Source: Clostridia bacterium (GTDB lineage Bacteria; Bacillota; Clostridia; Christensenellales; Aristaeellaceae). Taken from it: a DNA stretch of 64,000 bases. The stretch spans positions 1 to 64,000 of the forward strand of contig JAFXRG010000007.1 in NCBI GenBank assembly GCA_017526525.1. The letters are read 5' to 3'. Positions 26,315-34,775 of this stretch are shown one piece after another (the first letter of the stretch is position 1; each line of letters starts with the position of its first letter). Position numbers and translations under genes: made by a program. The notes below the pieces were generated by a model. The model made no database searches. It saw only the letters and a list, made by a program, of their open reading frames with translations, and was not told the origin of the DNA.

Positions 26315-27652
26315 TCAATACCGGAAGGTATACCCGTACCTCTTGCAGAAGTATTCGGCATAGCTGCCCTTACGGACAGTAACAACAAACTTCTCCTTCC
26401 AGGAGGCCTTATACTTTTCACTGGCGTAATAAACGAGGCCGAAGGCTGTTTCATCGATATATGTCACGGTAGCCGGAATCACAATGCTTGTCAGATGGTC
26501 ACAGCGGTAGAAGCTGTATGCATCGAGCTTTTCCACGCCCTCCTCAAGCACCACGGAGGTCAGGGAGGTACAGTTTTCAAAAGCGTATTCGCCGATGGTT
26601 TTGACGGACCGCGGAACGGTTACGGATTTCAGGCCTGTGCAGTCATGGAAGGCGTGCCGTTCAATGGCGGTCACGGAACCGGGGATTGAAATGTATTCCA
26701 TGGCGGGGCAGTTAAAGAAGGAAAATTCCGGGATGGTTTTCACGGAGGTTGGCAGGGTTACCCTTCTCAGGGAGGTACAGCCGTTCAGGTTGAAAAAGGA
26801 CAGGCCCTCCGGCAGGAAAACGCTGGTGAGGTTTTTGTGTCCGTAAAAATCAACGCCCGAAACTTTGTATTGCTTTCCGTTTACGGAACAGGACGCCGGA
26901 ACATGCAGGTCGGTTTTGTCGCCCCGGTATTCCGTCAGGGTGACCGTATTATCCCTGTTGACCACTGTTTTGAAGAGCGAAGATGCGGGGGCGGACGCGG
27001 ATCCCGGGGAATTCATCGAGAGGGACAGGGATACTGTCGGGGTTGGTTTTGAGGTGGGCTTTGGTGTCGGGGGACGGGGAGTCGAGAGGGACAGGGATAC
27101 TGTCGGGGTTGGCTTCGGGGTTGGTGTTGGCTTTGGTGTTGGGGTTGAGGTCGGCTTCGGCGTCGGTGCGGTCCGGGCGATGATGAGCGTCAGGGCCGCG
27201 GCCCGATCCGGAGCATCCAGCAGGGAGAGATGGCGATAGGTTGCGCAGGCGCTGTCAATATTTCCGATTTTTTCCAGGATCCGGGCATTTACATAACGGA
27301 TCAGGTCATCTATGGACGGGAAATTCCGGGAAACCAGATCCTCCGTGAAGGCAGAGGCATCCCGGAGCATTTCGAACATGGCTTTCGCGGTTTGCAGATC
27401 CGGAAGATCGGACTGAATATTGATGATCTGATTCAGGAGAATGACGTAATTCCGCGAGAATCCATAGGCACCGGTGGCGGAAAGCATTTCCACGGCATCC
27501 CTCAGGTTATCCAGGTTCGACAGATCGTTTGCGGCCATCCGGACGGCGCTTTCATAGGTGGCTTCATAATCCAGGCCTGCCCCGGAAGCCGGAACAGGCA
27601 AAGAAAACAGAAGAGCCAGAACCAGGACGGCTGCGACAAACTGTTTTCTCAT
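26315..27652 (-). CDS. Secreted helical-repeat/BspA-LRR protein with Pro-Thr linker
   Basis: A 445-residue exported protein. It has a signal peptide (1-25), a TPR-like helical region (30-165), a low-complexity linker of KPTPTPKPTPTVSLSLS units (165-215), and five LRR_5/BspA-type repeats (240-420: LTSVFLPEGLSF, MEYISIPGSVTAIERHAF, VKTIGEYAFENCTSLTSV). BspA repeats mediate binding to host or bacterial surfaces. AGGAGG lies 8-9 bases upstream of the start. It is 43 bases downstream of the transmembrane kinase gene in the same direction, so the two are probably co-transcribed. Confidence 0.8.
   Translation of the reverse strand: MRKQFVAAVLVLALLFSLPVPASGAGLDYEATYESAVRMAANDLSNLDNLRDAVEMLSATGAYGFSRNYVILLNQIINIQSDLPDLQTAKAMFEMLRDASAFTEDLVSRNFPSIDDLIRYVNARILEKIGNIDSACATYRHLSLLDAPDRAAALTLIIARTAPTPKPTSTPTPKPTPTPKPTPTVSLSLSTPRPPTPKPTSKPTPTVSLSLSMNSPGSASAPASSLFKTVVNRDNTVTLTEYRGDKTDLHVPASCSVNGKQYKVSGVDFYGHKNLTSVFLPEGLSFFNLNGCTSLRRVTLPTSVKTIPEFSFFNCPAMEYISIPGSVTAIERHAFHDCTGLKSVTVPRSVKTIGEYAFENCTSLTSVVLEEGVEKLDAYSFYRCDHLTSIVIPATVTYIDETAFGLVYYASEKYKASWKEKFVVTVRKGSYAEYFCKRYGYTFRY
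27016..27112. repeat. 31-bp direct repeat in the Pro-Thr linker
   Basis: An identical 31-base segment occurs at 27016-27046 and 27082-27112, encoding the TPTVSLSLS unit twice. GGTTGG/GGTGTTGG-type words between and after the copies encode the KPTPTPKP stretches. It is a coding low-complexity expansion, not CRISPR. Confidence 0.8.
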
Positions 27653-27695
27653 GGCGGTGATTCCTCCTGCGTTTTATTTCATTGCCGGAAAGCGA

Positions 27696-29609
27696 TCAGC
27701 TGCCGGTTTCAAACCTGAGATTCTTTTCAAAAACCATCATGCCGTTCAGCCAGATGCGCAGGGAACAGTCCTCTTTCGGCCACTCCCGGAGTGCGTCATA
27801 CACATCCGCCAGGAGCCGGTCCAGGGAGACCCGATAGGAAGCGGCTTTTTCGGAGGCGGCCAGCGCCAGGGAGGATTCCCTGGAAAAAAGGACTCCGTCC
27901 GGTGTTTTAAGCGCCAGGACCAGCTCAAAGGTCCGGGACTCGGCAACGGAAGGGATATACAGCCACAGGGTATGGCTGAGCAGCTGGGCGGTTTCCGGGC
28001 CGGTGCGAACCTGCAGGACGGAATCCGGAACATAATCGAAATAAGAATCATCCACCTCCGTCAGGGGGGTCCCCTCCAGGCGCGTTCTTTTCACGGAGAA
28101 AAGATCCGCCCGCTGGATCAGCGGAACCTGGCCTTCCCGGGGCTGCCCTGAAGTGACCGCGGACTGCTGGAGGCTTTGGCCGCCGGACAAAAGCTCCAGC
28201 GTATATTCTGTTTCCGGAACCAGGCCGGACAGCGTGAAGGGGGAGGAAACCCCCTCGATCCGGCGGATGCGGGAACCGGAATGGAAACAGTCCAGCGTGA
28301 TCTGCCCCTCCGGCGCGTTTTCCCAGGAAAGGGTGAGGGAGGTAGGCGCCGGCTGGACATCGGTGATTTTCCAGACCGCCGGAGCCGGCTCTGGCTTTGG
28401 CGCGGCCTTGGGAAGGAGAAGGACGACGCCCAGGACAACCGCTGCCAGCGCGGCGGCAGCGATCAGGATCCACCGGATCCGGGATTTTTTTCCGTCGGCC
28501 TTCGGGGGCTTCGGGGCTTCCGGGGGGACCCGTTCCGCCGGAGGCGGTGTTTGCGAATCGGTCAGCGTCTGCGGCGGCGGGAAAATACGGACCTGCGTCA
28601 TATTCATCCTGCCGGAGGATCCGGTGCCGGATCCGGTTATTCCCGGAATTGCCACGGGCAGGTCCGCTGCCGGCAGATCCGTAAGCGCCTGCAGGCTGTT
28701 CTTCATTTCCTGCGGGGTGCGGAAGCGATCCTCCGGCCGCGGGGCGCAGGCCTTCTGCAGCACGGCCCACAGGCCCTCCAGCGAGCCGGGAATCTGATCC
28801 GGCCTTGGTATTTCCTCGCCGTTCAGCCGCCTTTCATTGGCCTGCTCTATAACCTCCGGAGAGGCATCCTCCGGTTCAAAGGGCCCTCTCATCCGATTCA
28901 TCAGTTTATAGAGAACCAACCCGAGGGAATACAGATCCGCCCGCAGGTCGTAGGCTTTGCCGTGGAACACCTCCGGACTCATATAACCCAGGCTTCCCAC
29001 CCGCTGGGTGGAATCAGGCCCGGGGATCTGCAGCCGGCGGGCGATGCCGAAATCGCCCAGCTTGAAGCGGTTGTCGTCGGTGACAAAGATATTGTCCGGC
29101 TTGATGTCCCGGTGAATGATGGAGAGCCGGGAACAGTCGGCCAGCGCGTCGCACAGGTCCATTCCCAGCTGAAGGATATCCCTGTAGGTCAGGGAGGTTT
29201 TCCGGGCCAGCCAGTGATGCAGGGAGGTCAGCAGCTCCATGCGGATAAACAGATCGTATCCGATTTCGCTGTGCCCTTTCCGGGGAACGATTTTAAAATC
29301 CTCGAGGCTGACAATATGGCTGTTGCCGCGCAGCTTATACAGCAGCTGGATCTCTTCGCTGAAGCCGGTTTTCATTTTTTCATAGTATTCCCGGACCGCG
29401 GTGCGGCTTTTTCCCCGGTCCAGCATCCGGCGGATTTCGGATTCATCCGGCGGCAGCGGAATCCATTTCATGGCGGAGGTGATCCGGCTTCCCGCGTCTC
29501 CCCGGGAAATCAGGTAAACAACGCCGTAGCTGCCCTGGCCGAGCTTTTTTTCAACGGTCCATTCTTCCCCGAAGGGGAAAGGAATATTCGACGAATAATC
29601 TTCCCGCAT
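27696..29609 (-). CDS. Transmembrane Ser/Thr protein kinase with fibronectin-like ectodomain
   Basis: A 637-residue Hanks-type kinase. The cytoplasmic domain (17-310) has the glycine loop GQGSYGVVY (24-32), K48, HRDIKPDN (166-173) and DFG (186-188), all intact. A Pro-rich juxtamembrane linker (340-375) precedes one span (380-399). The outer part has a fibronectin III-like domain (about 408-490: TSLTLSWENAPEGQ) and a unique C-terminal domain (500-637), not PASTA repeats. The protein encoded just upstream shares the same outer architecture. It sits in an operon with two secreted proteins beside the T7SS island and probably senses an external or envelope signal. A substrate could be the FHA protein at 53425-53826, which is an inference. 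Confidence 0.85.
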   Translation of the reverse strand: MREDYSSNIPFPFGEEWTVEKKLGQGSYGVVYLISRGDAGSRITSAMKWIPLPPDESEIRRMLDRGKSRTAVREYYEKMKTGFSEEIQLLYKLRGNSHIVSLEDFKIVPRKGHSEIGYDLFIRMELLTSLHHWLARKTSLTYRDILQLGMDLCDALADCSRLSIIHRDIKPDNIFVTDDNRFKLGDFGIARRLQIPGPDSTQRVGSLGYMSPEVFHGKAYDLRADLYSLGLVLYKLMNRMRGPFEPEDASPEVIEQANERRLNGEEIPRPDQIPGSLEGLWAVLQKACAPRPEDRFRTPQEMKNSLQALTDLPAADLPVAIPGITGSGTGSSGRMNMTQVRIFPPPQTLTDSQTPPPAERVPPEAPKPPKADGKKSRIRWILIAAAALAAVVLGVVLLLPKAAPKPEPAPAVWKITDVQPAPTSLTLSWENAPEGQITLDCFHSGSRIRRIEGVSSPFTLSGLVPETEYTLELLSGGQSLQQSAVTSGQPREGQVPLIQRADLFSVKRTRLEGTPLTEVDDSYFDYVPDSVLQVRTGPETAQLLSHTLWLYIPSVAESRTFELVLALKTPDGVLFSRESSLALAASEKAASYRVSLDRLLADVYDALREWPKEDCSLRIWLNGMMVFEKNLRFETGS

Positions 29610-29644
29610 TTTTCTGTCTTCCTGTTCCCTGCAACCTGCAGCGC

Positions 29645-31072
29645 TTACCGTTCAAGGGGAATGACCTGTTTTCCCAAATACTGTCCGCTGACATAGACTT
29701 CAAGGGTCAGCTCCGTTCCTTCCAGGCCGGTGTTTTCATACAGCTCATCCATCAGATCCGTGATGCAGGTGAAAAAGGTTTTGAAGCCCTGCACGGACAG
29801 GGAAACTTTTTCCGTTTTTCCGACGCTGCTTTGTTCATCCAGCCGCAGCATGAAGGTGAAATCCAGCGTCTGTACCCGGGAAAACTTATCGCCGAAAAAG
29901 GATACGTAAATGTATGTATCATATCCGGTTTCGCCGGGCTTGCGCCGGGGAACCTTATACGCGCCTTCACCCAGGTCGGTGCATTTATCCGTTCCCTTGG
30001 CCGTGTTGATGACATGATCCACGCCGGCGGAGGAAACCGCAGCCCGGTCCAGCAAATACGGACGGACGAGCATCCCGCGGAAATTGAAAAGCGTCACGGG
30101 CGGGGCCTGGTCGGTCCAGAAGCTTTTGACTTCGGAAAAAGTCGGGTTGGCCTGGCTGGTTACCGTGACAGAATACAGGGTATTGGGGAGAAGGTCCGAA
30201 AGGACGGCGGAATACCCGTTTACCTTTTTTGTCTGCATCCGGGAATCGATTCCGGAAGGCTGCCAGGAGACCCGGAAAACGCCGGACACAGCTCCGCTCT
30301 CCCATTTCAGGGAAAGGGAATCCGCCGAGGTGCTTAACACTTTCAGCCCCAGCGCTTTCGGGGTATTTCCCGAGGAGGCCCAGGCACGGTTCTGCGCTGC
30401 CTTTTTTGCGCTGTCCCGGTATTCTCCCAGCCGGGCGAACAGGTCGGCAGCCTCCGCGTATTTTGCTTCCCGGCTGTATTCCTCCGCCGCGGCATAACGG
30501 CATTCATCCGCTTTATTCCGGGCGTCCGGATAATCGAGAACCAGCGCGTCAAAAGCATCTGCGGCATCCAGGTATTTCTTCTGCGCCTGCAGGTCCAGGG
30601 CATGGGCGTATTTTTCTTCCTTGCTTTTTGCACGGCATTCCTGCATTTTGCTGTAGGCCTCGTCCACGTTCAGCGAAAAGGCCTGGCTGAACTGGTCCAG
30701 CGCCTCTGTGTAGCTGCCTTTTGCCTCATACTGGCAGCCCAGGGTATAGGCTTTATAACCGGCGGATTTCTGAAAACTGCGAAGGGCCAGCGCGTCGAAC
30801 ACATCCACGGCTTCCTGATACCGCCCGCCGGGCAGGTAAACCAGGAGCGCATTGAGGTAATTGTAATAGGACATGATCTCCTGGTAACCGGGATTTGCCT
30901 CATATACGATTTCGGCAGCGGTCAGCGCGTCCTCATAATTGCCGCATTCAAACTCTTCCAGCATGGCGATATAGGCCTGCTGATATCCGCTGTTTCCGTC
31001 ACCCGAGGCCGCGGAAACACAGAAGCAGAACAGGCACAGGACAGACAGGAACAAAATCAGGCATTTTTTCAC
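29645..31072 (-). CDS. Secreted TPR/fibronectin protein paired with the kinase
   Basis: A 475-residue exported protein. A GTG start at 31072 is chosen because GGAGG lies 9 bases upstream and it places a normal signal peptide (CLILFLSVLCLFCFCVSA) at the N-terminus. Residues 30-240 form TPR-like helical repeats (SYTEALDQFSQAFSLN, KKYLDAADAFDALVLDYPDA, AKYAEAADLFARLGEYRDS). A fibronectin III-like domain (250-340) and a C-terminal domain (365-475) follow; these resemble the ectodomain of the kinase encoded 35 bases downstream (for example LTLEVYVSGQYLGKQV against CSLRIWLNGMMVFEKN). It is the first gene of the minus-strand operon and may be the kinase's envelope partner. Confidence 0.75.
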   Translation of the reverse strand: MKKCLILFLSVLCLFCFCVSAASGDGNSGYQQAYIAMLEEFECGNYEDALTAAEIVYEANPGYQEIMSYYNYLNALLVYLPGGRYQEAVDVFDALALRSFQKSAGYKAYTLGCQYEAKGSYTEALDQFSQAFSLNVDEAYSKMQECRAKSKEEKYAHALDLQAQKKYLDAADAFDALVLDYPDARNKADECRYAAAEEYSREAKYAEAADLFARLGEYRDSAKKAAQNRAWASSGNTPKALGLKVLSTSADSLSLKWESGAVSGVFRVSWQPSGIDSRMQTKKVNGYSAVLSDLLPNTLYSVTVTSQANPTFSEVKSFWTDQAPPVTLFNFRGMLVRPYLLDRAAVSSAGVDHVINTAKGTDKCTDLGEGAYKVPRRKPGETGYDTYIYVSFFGDKFSRVQTLDFTFMLRLDEQSSVGKTEKVSLSVQGFKTFFTCITDLMDELYENTGLEGTELTLEVYVSGQYLGKQVIPLER

Positions 31073-31222
31073 GGTTTTCACACCTCCGCCATCCCATCCG
31101 GGAGATCTGACAGACGCAACGAACAAAACATTCAGCAAAAGACAGTTTATCATGTTTTCAATGGCCTGTGCAACCCTTTCCGGCCGGGCGAATCACGGCA
31201 AAACCGGGGAAACCGGGAAATC

Positions 31223-31251
31223 TTGAACCGGGGGCGGGAATGTGGTATGCT
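31223..31251 (+). promoter_or_regulatory. Promoter of the zinc-ribbon/effector operon
   Basis: TTGAAC (31223-31228) and TATGCT (31246-31251) have a 17-base spacer, 53 bases upstream of the start at 31305. It lies in the 230-base divergent gap opposite the kinase operon. Confidence 0.6.
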
Positions 31252-31304
31252 TTTTCCTGTACATCCCGGAAAAACAAATAAAACCAACCGAAAGAGTGAT
31301 TTGT

Positions 31305-33110
31305 ATGGCATCCACGTCAAAATGCCCGTTTTGCGGCGCGGTCGTACGGTCGGACGAAAAAACCTGTCCGCAGTGCGGAGGAGCGAATCCGCAGTTTGTC
31401 AGCGATTCTCCCCGGAGAATCTTCCAGCCGAAAACCATTGCGGAACTGCAGGAATACTGCGCGGAACGGGGAATGCCGCTGCAGCGCATGCGGTTTTTTA
31501 TCGGCGAGAACTATCGGGAAGCCCGGGCTTTCGGAATCTACAAAGCCGGGGACAACCGCTTTGTCGTTTACAAGAACAAAGCGGACGGATCCCGGGCGGT
31601 CCGGTACGACGGCCCGGACGAGGCGTTCGCGGTCAGGGAACTTTTTGAAAAACTGCTTTCCGAATGCCATAACCGGGGAATTTATCCGGACGGCCCGGTG
31701 CAGAGGACGGCCGGTTCGGGCAGCGGATCCCCGGACAAACGGAGCTTCTTCAGGAGACATCCGATCCTGACGGTCTGGTTGTGCCTCGTTGCCTTAGCCC
31801 TGGGCATCCATCTGATCAATACAATCAGCAATTCCGTCCGGAACGCCCAGGAAATAAACCGGCAGGTCGAAGCGTTTCGTGCGGATCCGAAATCCTTTAA
31901 CAGCAAGAAAATCGGAAACAGATGGTATGTCTATGACGTGAATAAAGGGGAAGTCGTTTCCTCAGGCACAGACAACAATCATTTGAGCGACGGATATTAC
32001 AGGGATGACACAAGACCTTCCAATAACAACGTTTTATGGCGCAACGGACCAGATTGGAATTATTACGACACGGCAGAGGAAGACTGGAATCTGATCGTAA
32101 CGCCGTCTTTCAGCAGCCTAGGGAAAACGCTGGCTTATCTGGGCACGGACTGGCAGAGTTCGTGGAATGTGCCGGATTTCAGGACGTTTCCTGTCGACGA
32201 AGGCTACTACCAATGCGGGGAGAAGTTCTTTTACCGGGATTACCTCACCAATGCCCGGAAAACAGGCGTAAAATGGTACATCTACCAGGAAGACCCCAGT
32301 GACTGGGTTGCCTCCTCCAGCCCTGTCAAAGCAGGCATACCGCCGGCAGAGGCTGTGAAGCTGAACAGGTATAAACTTCCGGATGGACTTAAGAAGTTTG
32401 AGGAATCAACCCCGTATGCCCTGGCAAACAATCTTTCCGGATACTACCGGCAGGGGGACCGGTTCTACTACCTGGCAAAATACAGTAAACAGCCTCCCAA
32501 AACACTATACGTAACCATTAACAAATACCAGTATGTCGAGGAATGGTATACGTACGGGGTCCGGACGGATTCCGCCGGGGAGGAAACAGCCGGTACGGAC
32601 GGGAAAAAATGGTATCTGGCGGACGATGAGCCGGTTAAGGAATCATTGACTTTCCTCGGAAGCTCCTTGACGGAGCAGCAGCAGGAGTACGGGGTGCCGG
32701 ACTTCAGGGAATCCGCGGCCGGATTGCAGGTGACGGGCGGAAGCGGATATGTGAAACAGGGGGAAAACCTGTATTATCATTATAAGGATACCTGGTACAG
32801 AACCGGTGCGGACAGCGACAGCTGGGAGCGTTCCTCCGGTCCATCGGCTGAAATCAGTGAGGAAATCTTCCTCGGCAATTCCTATGAAACGTTTACTGAG
32901 GAGGACTGGGACGAGGACTGGACCGCCACCGACTTCAAAACGTCCGACACCTGGAAGAGAATTGAAGCGGATGAACGGGCGGAAGAGGCGAGAAAGGAAG
33001 CGGAAAGGCAGAAGGAAGCGGAGAAAAGAGAGCGGGAAAATGAGCGCAGGAACAGCCGTGATTACGACAGCTGGGACAGCAGCGATACCGACTGGGATTC
33101 AGACTGGTAA
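31305..33110 (+). CDS. Zinc-ribbon membrane protein with unrecognised shared module
   Basis: A 601-residue protein. The N-terminus is a zinc ribbon (KCPFCGAVV...KTCPQCGG, residues 6-26). It is followed by a roughly 95-residue module (PKTIAELQEYCAERGMPLQ, then AFGIYKAGDNRFVVYKNKAD, then VRYDGPDEAF) that is found again in the next gene and that I do not recognise. One span (about 152-172) leads to an outer region with at least two repeats built on VPDFR, GYYQCGEKFFYRDY or GYVKQGENLYYHYKDTWY, and a charged, Asp-rich C-terminal tail. It is predicted to be anchored in the membrane, ribbon inside. First gene of the effector operon; its role is unknown. Confidence 0.65.
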   Translation: MASTSKCPFCGAVVRSDEKTCPQCGGANPQFVSDSPRRIFQPKTIAELQEYCAERGMPLQRMRFFIGENYREARAFGIYKAGDNRFVVYKNKADGSRAVRYDGPDEAFAVRELFEKLLSECHNRGIYPDGPVQRTAGSGSGSPDKRSFFRRHPILTVWLCLVALALGIHLINTISNSVRNAQEINRQVEAFRADPKSFNSKKIGNRWYVYDVNKGEVVSSGTDNNHLSDGYYRDDTRPSNNNVLWRNGPDWNYYDTAEEDWNLIVTPSFSSLGKTLAYLGTDWQSSWNVPDFRTFPVDEGYYQCGEKFFYRDYLTNARKTGVKWYIYQEDPSDWVASSSPVKAGIPPAEAVKLNRYKLPDGLKKFEESTPYALANNLSGYYRQGDRFYYLAKYSKQPPKTLYVTINKYQYVEEWYTYGVRTDSAGEETAGTDGKKWYLADDEPVKESLTFLGSSLTEQQQEYGVPDFRESAAGLQVTGGSGYVKQGENLYYHYKDTWYRTGADSDSWERSSGPSAEISEEIFLGNSYETFTEEDWDEDWTATDFKTSDTWKRIEADERAEEARKEAERQKEAEKRERENERRNSRDYDSWDSSDTDWDSDW

Positions 33111-33153
33111 GCGGCCGGGGACTGCCGGGAACTGACAGGGGAGGATGAAATAA

Positions 33154-33549
33154 ATGGCTTCTGTATCAAAATGCCCTTTCTGCGGCGGAGATGTCCGGAC
33201 GGACGAGCGGCTCTGCCCGAACTGCGGCGGGACGAACGACTGCTATACTTCGGGCGGCAGGGGGACCTGGCTTCTTCCCAAAACCATTGAGGAGCTGAAG
33301 GAGCACTGCGGGGAACGGGGGATCCCGCTGGAAAGACTCCGTTTCTTTATCGGGGAGGACTACCGCAGCCCGAAGGCCTACGGGATCTTCAGGACCGGGG
33401 AAAACCGTGTGGTCGTATATAAAAACAAAGCGGACGGCTCCCGGTCCGTACGGTATGACGGTCCGGATGAGGCGTATGCGGTGAGCGAGATTTACGCAAA
33501 GCTGCTGGAGGTCTGCCGGAACAACGGGATGCTGGAACTGCAGGACTGA
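33154..33549 (+). CDS. Short zinc-ribbon protein, paralog of the preceding gene
   Basis: A 131-residue protein nearly colinear with the first 130 residues of the gene at 31305: KCPFCGGDVRTDERLCPNCGG, then PKTIEELKEHCGERGIPLER, then YGIFRTGENRVVVYKNKADG and VRYDGPDEAYAV. It lacks the membrane span and outer repeats, so it is a soluble stand-alone copy of the ribbon plus shared module. It sits 43 bases downstream, apparently from tandem duplication and domain loss. Function unknown. Confidence 0.65.
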   Translation: MASVSKCPFCGGDVRTDERLCPNCGGTNDCYTSGGRGTWLLPKTIEELKEHCGERGIPLERLRFFIGEDYRSPKAYGIFRTGENRVVVYKNKADGSRSVRYDGPDEAYAVSEIYAKLLEVCRNNGMLELQD

Positions 33550-33653
33550 TCCGCTGCGGGTCAGCCGGAGGCAAGCTTTTCCAGGGATGGAACAGAACGG
33601 CCTGGACAGGTTTTGAAATTGTCTTTTGGGCGGCAAGGGAGGAGGAAGGTCAG

Positions 33654-34109
33654 ATGGATGCAGGCAGCGCGTCCAGGATCGCGGAACTGGAACGGAGAAT
33701 CAGCTTGTGCAAAAAGGAGATTGCAAAACTTCGTCAGGAACTGGATGAGAGTGAAAAAATCCGGAAGGAAGCGATCCGCCTGCATGATGGGTATGCCCTG
33801 CAGCAGCGGAAGAACGAAATGACGATGAGCCGGGCTTCGGGCGGAAATGGAAGGTTTGCGGAGTCCCTGCTTCGAAAACTGCGGGATCAGGCAGCCGGCG
33901 GACAGAGCAGGGAGCTGCTGCAAAAGCTGACGGAGGGACTGGACGGTATTGCGAAACAGCAGAAGAAACTGAAACGGGAGATTGACGAAAAGGAATACAG
34001 CATTCAGAGATACAAACAGGAGATTGAAAGAATCCGCAGAAGCGCAGCACTTGCAGCGGCTGCCGCGGAAGCGGCCCGCCTTGCCGGAGGAGGAAAAGGA
34101 AATGCATGA
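33654..34109 (+). CDS. YwqH/DUF5082-like coiled-coil protein
   Basis: A 151-residue, almost wholly helical protein with a heptad-rich N-terminus (RIAELERRISLCKKEIAKLR) and a second coiled coil (IAKQQKKLKREIDEKEYSIQ). It has no signal peptide. Size, helicity and position as the first of several small genes before an LXG-like effector match the YwqH (DUF5082) type partner in Bacillota T7SS cassettes. It overlaps the next gene by 8 bases. Such small helical partners pair with the effector N-terminus for targeting. Family membership is inferred from pattern and context. Confidence 0.55.
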   Translation: MDAGSASRIAELERRISLCKKEIAKLRQELDESEKIRKEAIRLHDGYALQQRKNEMTMSRASGGNGRFAESLLRKLRDQAAGGQSRELLQKLTEGLDGIAKQQKKLKREIDEKEYSIQRYKQEIERIRRSAALAAAAAEAARLAGGGKGNA

Positions 34110-34383
34110 CGTCATTATTTGTGATGAGGAATACCAGACCGCGGCCGGGGCGATTACCGCAGCACTGAACAAGCTGGACCGGCTTTTCGCGGATTATACG
34201 AAGGAACTGGAAACCATTTCCCGGAACGGAGTTATTGAAGGGAACCGGGGCAAGGCACTGAACGCATATGCCCGGGAAGCGGAAACCGTCCGGGCGGCGA
34301 TTCAGAAAATTGCGGAAGGCCACGCGAAGGCTTCCCGGGCGTTCCTGCTGGATATTGACACGGCTGACCGGGAACTGTTCTGA
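34102..34383 (+). CDS. YwqI/DUF5344-like small helical protein
   Basis: A 93-residue helical protein (YQTAAGAITAALNKLDRLFA, then AYAREAETVRAAIQKIAEG) with no tryptophan and no WXG motif. Its length and its place directly after a coiled-coil gene and before an effector fit the YwqI (DUF5344) type of T7SS cassette. The start at 34102 overlaps the previous gene and has AGGAGGAAAAGG upstream. It probably forms a helical complex with its neighbours for export of the metalloprotease effector. Confidence 0.55.
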   Translation: MHDVIICDEEYQTAAGAITAALNKLDRLFADYTKELETISRNGVIEGNRGKALNAYAREAETVRAAIQKIAEGHAKASRAFLLDIDTADRELF

Positions 34384-34400
34384 GACGGGGAGGAACGACC

Positions 34401-34769
34401 ATGAAAATAGCGGTTGACTTTGAAGGACTGGCCTATGCGTCCGACTATATTCTTAAGCTGAAGAATGACGCGATTTCGGTCGGGACGTCCCTGGAGCAGA
34501 GCCTGGGAATGGCGGCATCGGAAGAAAGGGAAGTGATCCGCCTGGTGCAGCAGATTTGCACAGAAACTTTTCCGGAGATGATTGAAAGCAGCCGGCGGCT
34601 GATTCAGGCAATCATTACGGGATTCCGCCGGGCGGACGATGTTTCCGACACTGTGCCGGGCGCGGCGCAGAACGTTGCGGATGCAGCCGCGCAGGCGGCC
34701 CGGGAGGCAGCGAAAGCCGTTTCGGAAATGCTGAATGGACCGGGCCGTTCCGGCGGCAGGCGGGGGTGA
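34401..34769 (+). CDS. Small helical protein of the effector cassette
   Basis: A 122-residue helical protein (ASDYILKLKNDAISVGTSLE, then REVIRLVQQICTETFPEMIE) with an Ala-rich C-terminus ending in a Gly/Arg tail. No conserved domain is recognised. It lies 17 bases after the DUF5344-like gene and 6 bases before the effector, so it is almost certainly translated with them. It could be a WXG100-superfamily-like partner lacking the WXG turn. Confidence 0.5.
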   Translation: MKIAVDFEGLAYASDYILKLKNDAISVGTSLEQSLGMAASEEREVIRLVQQICTETFPEMIESSRRLIQAIITGFRRADDVSDTVPGAAQNVADAAAQAAREAAKAVSEMLNGPGRSGGRRG

Positions 34770-34775
34770 TCACGG

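Noticed and set aside
27016-27112. 31-bp direct repeats considered as a CRISPR array
   Set aside because: Only two copies, 66 bases apart, in frame within a Pro-Thr linker. The intervening sequence encodes more of the same linker, and no cas gene is present.
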